A stretch of 16,064 nt of DNA, taken from JAYWAM01 sp043782425. GTDB lineage: Bacteria; Pseudomonadota; Gammaproteobacteria; Burkholderiales; Usitatibacteraceae. Position numbers and translations under genes: made by a program. Shown in pieces: positions 7,581 to 14,414 of the stretch; position 1 is the first letter of the stretch; each line of letters begins with the position of its first letter. The notes beneath the pieces are model-generated. The model saw nothing but the letters and a program-made list of their open reading frames with translations, ran no database searches and was not told where the DNA came from. The stretch is from NCBI GenBank assembly GCA_043782425.1, contig JAYWAM010000141.1:1-16064 (forward strand), in the 5' to 3' direction.

Positions 7581-7605
7581 CTGTGATTACGTTTTAGGAG
7601 ACCGA

Positions 7606-8499
7606 ATGACTGCGATGAATAGCGGGATCGATGAGCGGATCAGCAAGGCCGAAATGGGGCCGGTCATGCAGGGGGTTGCGCTGCCTAAGCTGCACCGCCA
7701 GCTTAATCCGGTCTCTAAGGGTCATGTCGCGATCGAGCAGGTCAGCGTCGAATTCAAGGATAACGTAGTGGCGGTACAAGAGGCCACGCTGGATATTCGA
7801 CCGGGCGAGTTTGTTTGCCTGCTGGGACCGTCGGGTTGCGGCAAATCGACACTGCTGAACTGTGTCGCCGGCTTCGTCAAGCCGACGCACGGCAGCGTGA
7901 AACTCGACGGCACACTTGTGGTCAAGCCGGGTCCCGACCGCGGCATGGTGTTCCAGCAGCACTCGCTGTTTCCGTGGAAAACAGTCAAGGACAACGTCGC
8001 CTTCGGTCCGCTCATGGCAAAACAAGGCAAGTACGCGGCCGACGTCGTCGCACGCACGCTGCTCGGCATGGTTGGTTTGAGTGCGTATGAAAACAGCTTT
8101 CCGGGCGTGCTTTCGGGCGGCATGAAACAGCGCGTGGGTATCGCGCGCGCATTGGCAAACTACCCGAATGTATTGTTGATGGACGAGCCGTTTGGGGCGC
8201 TGGACGCTCAGACGCGCGCCATGATGCAGGAGTACCTGCTGCAGATCTGGGGTGAATTCGGCAATACCGTCATTTTCGTTACACACGATATTGACGAGGC
8301 GGTGTTTCTCGCTGATCGTATCATTGTCATGAGCGCCAGTCCTGGGCGCTTAATCGCCGACATCAAAGTCAATCTCCCGCGCCCGCGCGCCGTGGAAGTC
8401 GTATCCGACGAGCGCTATATCGCCACCAAGCGGCGCTGCATGGACCTGATACGCGCAGAATCGCTACGCGCCTTCGCGCAGCAGCAGGACAGGGCATGA
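7606..8499 (+). CDS. ABC transporter ATP-binding protein (nitrate/sulfonate/taurine type)
   Basis: Cytoplasmic ATPase of the SsuB/TauB/NrtD class, 297 residues. Motifs in order: Walker A GPSGCGKST (74-82), Q-loop VFQQHSLFPWKTV (115-127), ABC signature LSGGMKQR (169-176), Walker B and D-loop VLLMDEPFGALD (189-200), and H-switch VTHDIDEAVFLADR (225-238). All catalytic residues are present. TAGGAG (7595-7600), 5 bp before ATG 7606, decides the start. An upstream ATG at 7510 would overlap the preceding gene and is rejected. About 40 residues precede the usual first strand (VAIEQVSVEF), longer than typical for the family. It pairs with the permease at 5995, with the extra membrane-protein gene lying between them. 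Confidence 0.94.
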   Translation: MTAMNSGIDERISKAEMGPVMQGVALPKLHRQLNPVSKGHVAIEQVSVEFKDNVVAVQEATLDIRPGEFVCLLGPSGCGKSTLLNCVAGFVKPTHGSVKLDGTLVVKPGPDRGMVFQQHSLFPWKTVKDNVAFGPLMAKQGKYAADVVARTLLGMVGLSAYENSFPGVLSGGMKQRVGIARALANYPNVLLMDEPFGALDAQTRAMMQEYLLQIWGEFGNTVIFVTHDIDEAVFLADRIIVMSASPGRLIADIKVNLPRPRAVEVVSDERYIATKRRCMDLIRAESLRAFAQQQDRA

Positions 8500-8503
8500 A
8501 TTC

Positions 8504-9157
8504 ATGAAGCGCTGGCTCGGAGTAGTGGCGTTGTTGATACTCACCGGCGGCGTTCTTTGGTCGCAGGCGGGAACGGACAGACGCTCCGTGCCGCACGATC
8601 TGCGCGGCGTGATGACGAACAGGCCGGTGAAACTGGCGCCGCTACAACTCACCGATCAGCATGGTCTGTCAGTGACCGAGTCGTGGTTCAACGGGCAGTG
8701 GACGTTGGTTGCTTTCGGATTCACGCATTGCCCCGACGTGTGCCTTGCCACCCTGGCCCAGTTCGGCGTAATCAAGCAGGCGCTTACGCAAGGCTATCCC
8801 GCGATTGCGCAGCCTCGATACGTTTTTGTCAGCGTAGACCCGGAGCGCGACACGCCGCAGCAACTGGCGGCTTTCCTGTCGTCTTTTGACCAGAGTTTTA
8901 TCGGCTTGACCGGCGCAACTGCGCAGATCGAGGCGCTGGAGCAGTCGACGGCGACTTTTCATCGCAAGCAAACGGCGTCGGCATCAGGCGACTATCAGGT
9001 CAGCCACAGCGGCGAGATTTTCCTGATCGATCCCGCCGGACAGGTGGTTGCGCGCTTCGTTCCGCCGCTGGAGCCGGCAGTGGTGGCAAGTCAACTCAGC
9101 TCTATCATGACATTCTACGCACGCAACTCCGTGCAAGTCCCTGCGGCGAGTACATGA
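8504..9157 (+). CDS. SCO1/SenC/PrrC family copper-binding protein
   Basis: Membrane-anchored or secreted thioredoxin-fold protein of 217 residues, with an N-terminal hydrophobic segment (about 4-20) and no lipobox. The copper motif is intact: GFTHCPDVC gives C76 and C80, and H168 in YQVSHSGEIFLID is the third Cu ligand. VSVDPERDTP (109-118) is another family hallmark. SCO proteins deliver copper to cytochrome oxidase CuA centres or to other periplasmic copper enzymes, or act as thiol reductases. It begins 4 bp after the ATPase stop and its end overlaps the cytochrome c start (ATGA), so it is co-transcribed with the transporter. No oxidase subunit gene is in the window, which suggests a copper client specific to this cluster. 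Confidence 0.93.
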   Translation: MKRWLGVVALLILTGGVLWSQAGTDRRSVPHDLRGVMTNRPVKLAPLQLTDQHGLSVTESWFNGQWTLVAFGFTHCPDVCLATLAQFGVIKQALTQGYPAIAQPRYVFVSVDPERDTPQQLAAFLSSFDQSFIGLTGATAQIEALEQSTATFHRKQTASASGDYQVSHSGEIFLIDPAGQVVARFVPPLEPAVVASQLSSIMTFYARNSVQVPAAST

Positions 9158-9786
9158 CGATGCACACGGCAATCATTGGGATCGTGGCTCGCATCGTCGG
9201 CATTGTGCTGGTGGTCGCGCCGGGATGCGCCATAGCCGATTCCATAGATAACGCAGGGCAGGCGCCCTACGAGCGCTGCGGCTACTGTCATGAGCTGGAT
9301 GGTAATTCGCGTATGGAAGGATTTCCTCGCCTCGCCGGTCAGACATTCGACTATATGGTCAAGCAACTGAAGGATTTTCGCGCCCGGCGGCGCGCCGGAA
9401 CCATGCGGGCCACAGCGGAACTGCTGAGCGACGCCGAGATCATTGCGGTCGCGCGCTACTTCAATGCCCAGTCCCCGAGCGCCAGCGCGAACGCCTCTGC
9501 GCCGACTTTTGACCGGCAGGCCGCGGAGCATCTGCATCAGCGCGGCGACAGCGCGCGCGGTATCGCGGCGTGCAGCAGTTGTCACGGCGCGAAGGGCGAA
9601 GGGCACAGCGCTTTTCCGCGCCTGGCCGGGCAGCACGCCGCGTATCTGGAAACGCAGTTGCTGGATTTTAAGCGCGGCGCGCGCGTCAACGATGGTGAGG
9701 CGATGATGCGCACTATCGTATCCGCTATGACTGAGAACGAAATTCACGCCTTGGCACGATACTTCACGAGCGTCGACGGCCAATGA
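9154..9786 (+). CDS. diheme cytochrome c4-type protein
   Basis: Periplasmic electron carrier of 210 residues. The N-terminal hydrophobic segment ends near AIADS (about 26-30) and resembles a Sec signal peptide. Two heme c sites are CGYCH (42-46) and CSSCH (140-144), each in a homologous half with the FPRLAGQ segment seen in cytochrome c4 (57-63 and 154-160). Likely axial Met ligands are M84 and M184 or M185. The length fits c4 proteins (about 190-210 residues). ATG 9154 overlaps the SCO stop codon by 4 nt (ATGA); ATG 9160 is a possible alternative. Cytochromes c4 shuttle electrons to terminal oxidases; here it may accept electrons from a periplasmic step of this pathway. Confidence 0.92.
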   Translation: MTMHTAIIGIVARIVGIVLVVAPGCAIADSIDNAGQAPYERCGYCHELDGNSRMEGFPRLAGQTFDYMVKQLKDFRARRRAGTMRATAELLSDAEIIAVARYFNAQSPSASANASAPTFDRQAAEHLHQRGDSARGIAACSSCHGAKGEGHSAFPRLAGQHAAYLETQLLDFKRGARVNDGEAMMRTIVSAMTENEIHALARYFTSVDGQ

Positions 9787-9808
9787 GGCGCGCGCAAGTA
9801 CTGGATGA

Positions 9809-9950
9809 TCCACAGATGACACAGAGGAACACAGAGGAGAATCAAAGGCGATGTGAAGGCGGAGCGCGCCGGTACGCTGCCATCGCCGCGTCCATGATGT
9901 CGCGGGAGCGACAATCTTCATTTTCTGTGTTCATCTGTGTTCTCTGTGGA
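9809..9950 (+). repeat. inverted-repeat element with 27-bp imperfect arms
   Basis: The left arm 9809-9835 and right arm 9924-9950 are reverse complements at 24 of 27 positions. Each arm is built from short iterated CACAGA units (TCTGTG on the other strand). The 88-bp interior is GC-rich and shows no convincing ORF. The arrangement suggests a small non-autonomous, MITE-like or dispersed intergenic repeat. It lies 22 bp after the cytochrome c stop codon, so as RNA it could also form a large hairpin ending that transcript. Confidence 0.75.
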
Positions 9951-9968
9951 TTTCTTTTCTTATCAGCA

Positions 9969-10080
9969 GGGCGTAGGGCGGACTTGTCCGCCAAACCATC
10001 ACCATGACGACCCTATCGGTGACCACTCGATGATCACCTTCGCTCTGGTATGTTGCGGCGGACAAGTCCGCCCTACGCCC
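9969..10080 (+). repeat. inverted-repeat element with perfect 24-bp arms (REP/MITE-like)
   Basis: Arm 9969-9992 is the exact reverse complement of arm 10057-10080, separated by 64 bp. Each arm ends in its own small palindrome, GGCGGACTTGTCCGCC (9977-9992) and GGCGGACAAGTCCGCC (10057-10072), so the element can form either two small hairpins or one long one. This is the design of REP pairs/BIMEs and of small MITEs. The interior shows no convincing gene. It lies 18 bp from the preceding inverted repeat and about 100 bp before the next gene. Confidence 0.82.
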
Positions 10081-10177
10081 GCTAACCGCGTGGGCACAAA
10101 AACGTACCCACCCTTGGCTTCACAGTCCCACACATAGTTTCTTGGCTCATCACACACAAAATATCGACCAATTTATC

Positions 10178-13100
10178 ATGACAAGTTTAAAATTAGCCCC
10201 ACATTCTGTACCAGCAAGCCCAGCCCTCGTCCTCGACTTCGATCTAGCCTTCGCCGATCTGTATTGCCGCGACGGCCTGGTGAAACTGGATCGGGCATTT
10301 CTCGATTTTCTGCGCGATGGAGAACCCGGTCTGCGCGCGCGACTGGATCACGCGCGCGCCCATCCCGATGGTCTGGCGCGCAAGGACGAATCCGCTCTCC
10401 TAGTTGAGCTTTCCACCTGGGTGGAGGATTTCATCGCCATCCTGTTCGGCATTGAAAACGAAGTACGCGCCCTCGCGCGCCGCCATCATGTGCTTGCCCC
10501 GCTTTATTCCTGCAAGCGCCAATTTGTGCAGCGCCGCGCGATGACCAAGGTGAGCGAGGCAGAAGCCAGCGCAGTAGACGGCATGGCGCTGGAACAAAAA
10601 CTCGCAGCCGAATTCAATGCGCCATTTTCCGAATTGGTTTTTGCAACCCAGGTCAACCAGTGGCTGGAGAACGAAACCGCGAACGAAACCGCGAATGCAG
10701 AACGCATCAGGACAGCCCTGCTGTATGCCGCCTGGGCGCGGAAAACACCGGCAGGGCGAGAACGTAGCCGCAACGGTGTGCTGTTCAAATCCCCCGCCAA
10801 ACTCGATCCACTACATCTATTGAAAACGCTTGCTGATAATGTGAACGGCTACACCGTACATAGCCTTCAGCATATTCGTCGCCGCGAAGGTTTTGCCCTC
10901 ACCGATACGGGTACCGGTCTGGCTGGCGCGCTGGATCAGGCGAACTACTGTATCTGGTGCCACGAGCAGGAAAAGGATTCCTGCTCGAAAGGGCTGGCGC
11001 AAAAACCCTGGACTGGAGAGGGTGCAGCACCGTTCAAAAAAAGTCCGTTCGGCGTCACGCTTGCGGGCTGCCCATTGGAAGAACGCATTTCCGAATTTCA
11101 AAAACTCAAGGCCGACGGGGTCGCCGTCGGCAGTCTGGCGATGATAGCGCTGGACAATCCCATGTGCGCCGCCACCGGCCATCGTATTTGCAACGATTGC
11201 ATGAAATCCTGCATCTACCAGAAGCAGGAACCGGTCAACATCCCCGAAGCTGAAACGCGCACGCTCAAGGACGTGCTGGAATTGCCCTGGGGCTTTGAGA
11301 TTTACAGCCTGCTCACGCGCTGGAATCCTCTCAATCTACGGCGGCCCTTGCCGCTACCGCCGACCGGCCGCAAAGTGTTGGTGGTCGGCATGGGGCCGGC
11401 GGGATTCACCCTGGCGCATCACTTGATGAACGACGGACACACGGTGATGGGCATCGACGGTCTCAAGATCGAACCATTACCGCCGCATGTTTCGGGAGTG
11501 AACGTACAGGGCAAGCGTGTCCCTTTTAAAGCCATCCACGATGCGAGCGAACTCGGTGAGAATCTGAACGAGCGCACGCCAGCCGGCTTTGGCGGCGTCG
11601 CCGAGTACGGCATCACCGTGCGCTGGAACAAAAATTTTCTCAAGCTGATCCGCCTGCTGCTGGAGCGGCGCGCAGAGTTCGCCCTGTTTGGCGGGGTGCG
11701 CTTTGGCGGCGCTATTACTGCTGATGACGCTTTCGCTATGGGATTCGATCATATCGCGCTGGCCGCAGGTGCAGGCCGCCCCACCATGCTGGAGCTGCCT
11801 AACGGTCTGGCGCGCGGGGTGCGCGCTGCATCCGATTTCCTGATGGCGCTGCAACTCACCGGCGCGGCCAAAATCGATTCCATCGCCAATATGCAGTTGC
11901 GCCTGCCGGTGGTGGTGATCGGCGGCGGGTTGACTGCCATCGACACGGCAACCGAAGCGCTCGCCTATTACCCGGTGCAGGTGGAAAAGTTTCTGCACCG
12001 TTATGAAATTCTCACCGCCGCACAGGGCGAAGCGGCCATTAGCAGCGCGTGGGATGAGGAAGAGCGCGAAATCGCGCAAGAATTTCTCGGCCACGCGCGC
12101 GCCATCCGCGCAGAACGCAAGACAGCGGCGCGTGAAGGACGTGCGCCGCACATACTGGAGCTGCTTCAGTCCTGGGGCGGCGCCACGCTAGCTTATCGCA
12201 AACGTTTGATCGACAGCCCTTCCTACACACTCAATCACGAAGAGGTTGAAAAAGCGCTGGAAGAAGGCATCCGCATTGCCGAGTGTCTGACGCCGACGCG
12301 CGTGGATACCGACCGCTGGGGGCATGTGCGCGCCATGGGTTTCACGGTGCAGACGCTGGATGAAACGGGGCAATGGCAGAAAACCGCAGAAGCCGAATTG
12401 CCGGCGCGCGCCGTTCTTGTTGCTGCGGGCACCAAACCCAACACCGTGCTTGCCCGAGAGGACGGGAAAAATTTCAAGCTTGACGGACGCTATTTCGCCG
12501 CCTGCGATGAAGACGGCAATGCGGTTAAGCCGCCGCGCGCCAATGCCAAGCCCGACAGCGCGATGGTGCTGATGAGCCGTCATGGTGACGCACAGGATGG
12601 ACGTTTCATCAGCTTTTTCGGCGACCTGCATCCATCCTATTCCGGCAATGTGGTGAAAGCTATGGCCAGCGCCAAGCAAGGCTATCCGCTGCTAAGCCGG
12701 GTGCTGGGACGAACGGCTCCGGCCTGCGCCAAACCAGGTGGAGAATTTTTCGCAGAAATGAGCGCGCTGTTGCGGCCCACGGTGCACAAAGTGGTAAGAC
12801 TCACCCCCAACATTATCGAAGTGGTGGTGCACGCGCCGCTGGCGGCGAAGCGCTTTCTTCCCGGCCAGTTTTACCGCTTCCAGAATTTTGCAAGCCACGG
12901 CATTGCGGCGGGTGGCACAAAGCTGGCAATGGAAGGTGTTGCTTTGACCGGCGCGTCAGTAGATGTCGCGCGCGGGCTGGTATCGCTGATCGCGCTGGAA
13001 ATGGGCGGTTCGGCAGACCTGTGCACCAAGCTAGAACCCGGCGAAGCGGTGGTGCTGATGGGGCCCACTGGCACGCCCACCGAAATTGAACCCGATGAAA

Positions 13101-13750
13101 CCGTGGTGCTGGCAGGCGGCGGCCTGGGCAATGCGGTTTTGTTTTCCATCGGCGCGGCGGCGCGAGCGGTGGGATCAAAAGTTTTGTATTTCGCCGGTTA
13201 CAAGAAATTGATTGATCGCTACAAAGTGGCGGAAATCGAAGCGGCGGCCGATACCGTCGTGTGGGTTTGCGATGAGGCGCCCGGCTTCATTCCCTCGCGG
13301 CCAGGAGACCTGAGTTTTACCGGCAATATTGTGCAGGCGATGGCCGCCTATGGCAGCGGCGCGCTGGGCGCGCAACCGCTGCCGTTGTTAGAGGCAGACC
13401 GTATCATCGCCATCGGTTCGGACCGCATGATGGCGGCAGTGGGCATGGCGCGCCATAACCAACTCAAGCCCTACCTGAAGGCCAGCCACTTCGCCGTCGG
13501 CTCGATCAATTCGCCGATGCAGTGCATGATGAAAGAAATCTGCGCCCAGTGTCTGCAACCGCACAAAGACCCGGTAAGCGGTGAGATCACTTACGTGTTT
13601 TCCTGTTTCAACCAGGATCAGCCGCTGGACCAGGTTGACTTCCCCGGACTGGCGTCGCGCTTGCGCCAGAACAGCGTGCAGGAAAAACTGACCGCCCGCT
13701 GGATAGGGAATTGTTTGCAAGGAGCAGAGCGTAAGGCAGAGGTTGCGTAG
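10178..13750 (+). CDS. large fused Fe-S flavoprotein: GltD/NfnB-like plus PyrK/NfnA-like oxidoreductase
   Basis: Cytoplasmic enzyme of 1190 residues from ATG 10178; an in-frame TTG at 10142 is possible but has no supporting ribosome site. Residues 1-250 form a mostly helical region I do not recognise. Residues about 255-360 resemble the iron-sulfur domain of GltD and dihydropyrimidine dehydrogenase: cysteines at 258, 261, 269 and 298, then 330, 338, 341 and 345 (GHRICNDCMKSCIYQKQEP). The first nucleotide site is VLVVGMGPAGFTLAHHL (400-416) and the second is VVVIGGGLTAIDTATEAL (578-595). Residues about 865-1145 resemble a ferredoxin reductase/PyrK module: FLPGQFYRF (893-901), VVLAGGGLGNA (976-986), and a [2Fe-2S]-like set C1116-x5-C-x2-C-x17-C1143. 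The layout equals NfnB plus NfnA in one chain, so NAD(P)H/ferredoxin electron transfer is plausible but not shown. The repeat-filled gap upstream suggests its own promoter. Confidence 0.85.
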   Translation: MTSLKLAPHSVPASPALVLDFDLAFADLYCRDGLVKLDRAFLDFLRDGEPGLRARLDHARAHPDGLARKDESALLVELSTWVEDFIAILFGIENEVRALARRHHVLAPLYSCKRQFVQRRAMTKVSEAEASAVDGMALEQKLAAEFNAPFSELVFATQVNQWLENETANETANAERIRTALLYAAWARKTPAGRERSRNGVLFKSPAKLDPLHLLKTLADNVNGYTVHSLQHIRRREGFALTDTGTGLAGALDQANYCIWCHEQEKDSCSKGLAQKPWTGEGAAPFKKSPFGVTLAGCPLEERISEFQKLKADGVAVGSLAMIALDNPMCAATGHRICNDCMKSCIYQKQEPVNIPEAETRTLKDVLELPWGFEIYSLLTRWNPLNLRRPLPLPPTGRKVLVVGMGPAGFTLAHHLMNDGHTVMGIDGLKIEPLPPHVSGVNVQGKRVPFKAIHDASELGENLNERTPAGFGGVAEYGITVRWNKNFLKLIRLLLERRAEFALFGGVRFGGAITADDAFAMGFDHIALAAGAGRPTMLELPNGLARGVRAASDFLMALQLTGAAKIDSIANMQLRLPVVVIGGGLTAIDTATEALAYYPVQVEKFLHRYEILTAAQGEAAISSAWDEEEREIAQEFLGHARAIRAERKTAAREGRAPHILELLQSWGGATLAYRKRLIDSPSYTLNHEEVEKALEEGIRIAECLTPTRVDTDRWGHVRAMGFTVQTLDETGQWQKTAEAELPARAVLVAAGTKPNTVLAREDGKNFKLDGRYFAACDEDGNAVKPPRANAKPDSAMVLMSRHGDAQDGRFISFFGDLHPSYSGNVVKAMASAKQGYPLLSRVLGRTAPACAKPGGEFFAEMSALLRPTVHKVVRLTPNIIEVVVHAPLAAKRFLPGQFYRFQNFASHGIAAGGTKLAMEGVALTGASVDVARGLVSLIALEMGGSADLCTKLEPGEAVVLMGPTGTPTEIEPDETVVLAGGGLGNAVLFSIGAAARAVGSKVLYFAGYKKLIDRYKVAEIEAAADTVVWVCDEAPGFIPSRPGDLSFTGNIVQAMAAYGSGALGAQPLPLLEADRIIAIGSDRMMAAVGMARHNQLKPYLKASHFAVGSINSPMQCMMKEICAQCLQPHKDPVSGEITYVFSCFNQDQPLDQVDFPGLASRLRQNSVQEKLTARWIGNCLQGAERKAEVA

Positions 13751-13798
13751 CTTGGGTTAAACGCAACGCCACAAACACTGTGCGATAGGAGATGAGGG

Positions 13799-14128
13799 CT
13801 ATTTTTTGGGCAGCGAACCAACAAATTTAAGCGCCGCAGCTATGAGCTTGCGACGCATTTCATCATCTCCGTACGCGCGAGCATCGCCACGAACCCAACC
13901 GTGCATGTGTTTGCCGCGCGAAAGCATGGGTTCAATGCCGGTAACTGCGAGCGCCCAGGCGTCGTTGCCTTTACCCAGTCGCACAAGCATTCCGTCATCG
14001 CGAGCTCCGCAGAGCAGGTTTCCCCAGAGTAGCCATGCCCAGCCGCCAAACATCGCCTTGCCCGTGACGCCTGGTACTGACCGGAGTTCGTCATAGACAA
14101 GTTCTTCCAATCCTTTGTCTCGTGCCAT
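13799..14128 (-). CDS. TfoX N-terminal domain protein
   Basis: A 109-residue minus-strand protein consisting of a single TfoX-N domain. Hallmarks are a Lys-Ala-Met-Phe-Gly-Gly core (KAMFGGWAWLLWGNLLCG), DGMLVRLG, the HGWV segment and the AALKFVGSLPKK end. Full TfoX/Sxy competence activators also carry a TfoX-C domain, absent here, so a competence role should not be assumed; many stand-alone TfoX-N proteins have no known role. The gene converges on the large flavoprotein, with only 48 bp between their stops and no obvious hairpin terminator there. No strong Shine-Dalgarno site precedes its ATG at 14126-14128. Confidence 0.85.
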   Translation of the reverse strand: MARDKGLEELVYDELRSVPGVTGKAMFGGWAWLLWGNLLCGARDDGMLVRLGKGNDAWALAVTGIEPMLSRGKHMHGWVRGDARAYGDDEMRRKLIAAALKFVGSLPKK

Positions 14129-14339
14129 AGTTGCTTGATCTATTGCCTAGGCGAAACTGGCGCCAGCGTCGCCGGTGCGGACCAATGTAGAAGTAACCGG
14201 CGTTCATTCATGACCCTGTTACGCGCTGGGCGGGTATCACCTACGCGCGCAGGTGGCTTTCGGTGCAAACGCGCCGTGATAGCGCGTGAGGTTCACGCGC
14301 CGCTTGGGCGCCAGTGCCGCCAGTCGGAATTAATAAAAC

Positions 14340-14359
14340 GGCGCAGATAAATCTGCGCC
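14340..14359 (-). terminator. intrinsic terminator of the kelch gene (possibly bidirectional)
   Basis: GGCGCAGA (14340-14347) pairs perfectly with TCTGCGCC (14352-14359) around the loop TAAA. The plus strand has TTTT right after the stem; the minus strand has GTTTTATTA. It lies 55 bp past the stop codon of the minus-strand kelch gene, the obvious transcript to end here. The flanking 14129-14339 stretch shows no gene. Confidence 0.75.
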
Positions 14360-14414
14360 TTTTAAAGATCGTTCGCAAAATAGTCGTCAGCGATCTTGTT
14401 CGACAGTGTCTCTG

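Larger units (their letters stand above)
9787..10177. other. non-coding gap of 391 bp filled mostly by two repeat elements
   Basis: No credible gene lies between the cytochrome c stop and the large flavoprotein start. Two unrelated inverted repeats occupy 9809-9950 and 9969-10080. The last 97 bp (10081-10177) should hold the promoter of the flavoprotein gene. I see no convincing -35/-10 pair there, and no clear Shine-Dalgarno site just before ATG 10178. Confidence 0.7.

Noticed and set aside
9783..10007. Small plus-strand frame after cytochrome c
   Set aside because: It is translated straight through the arms of the inverted repeat and has low-complexity composition; it is better explained as repeat DNA.
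13799..14128. Competence regulator TfoX/Sxy
   Set aside because: Only the N-terminal domain is present, so the specific name and role are not justified.
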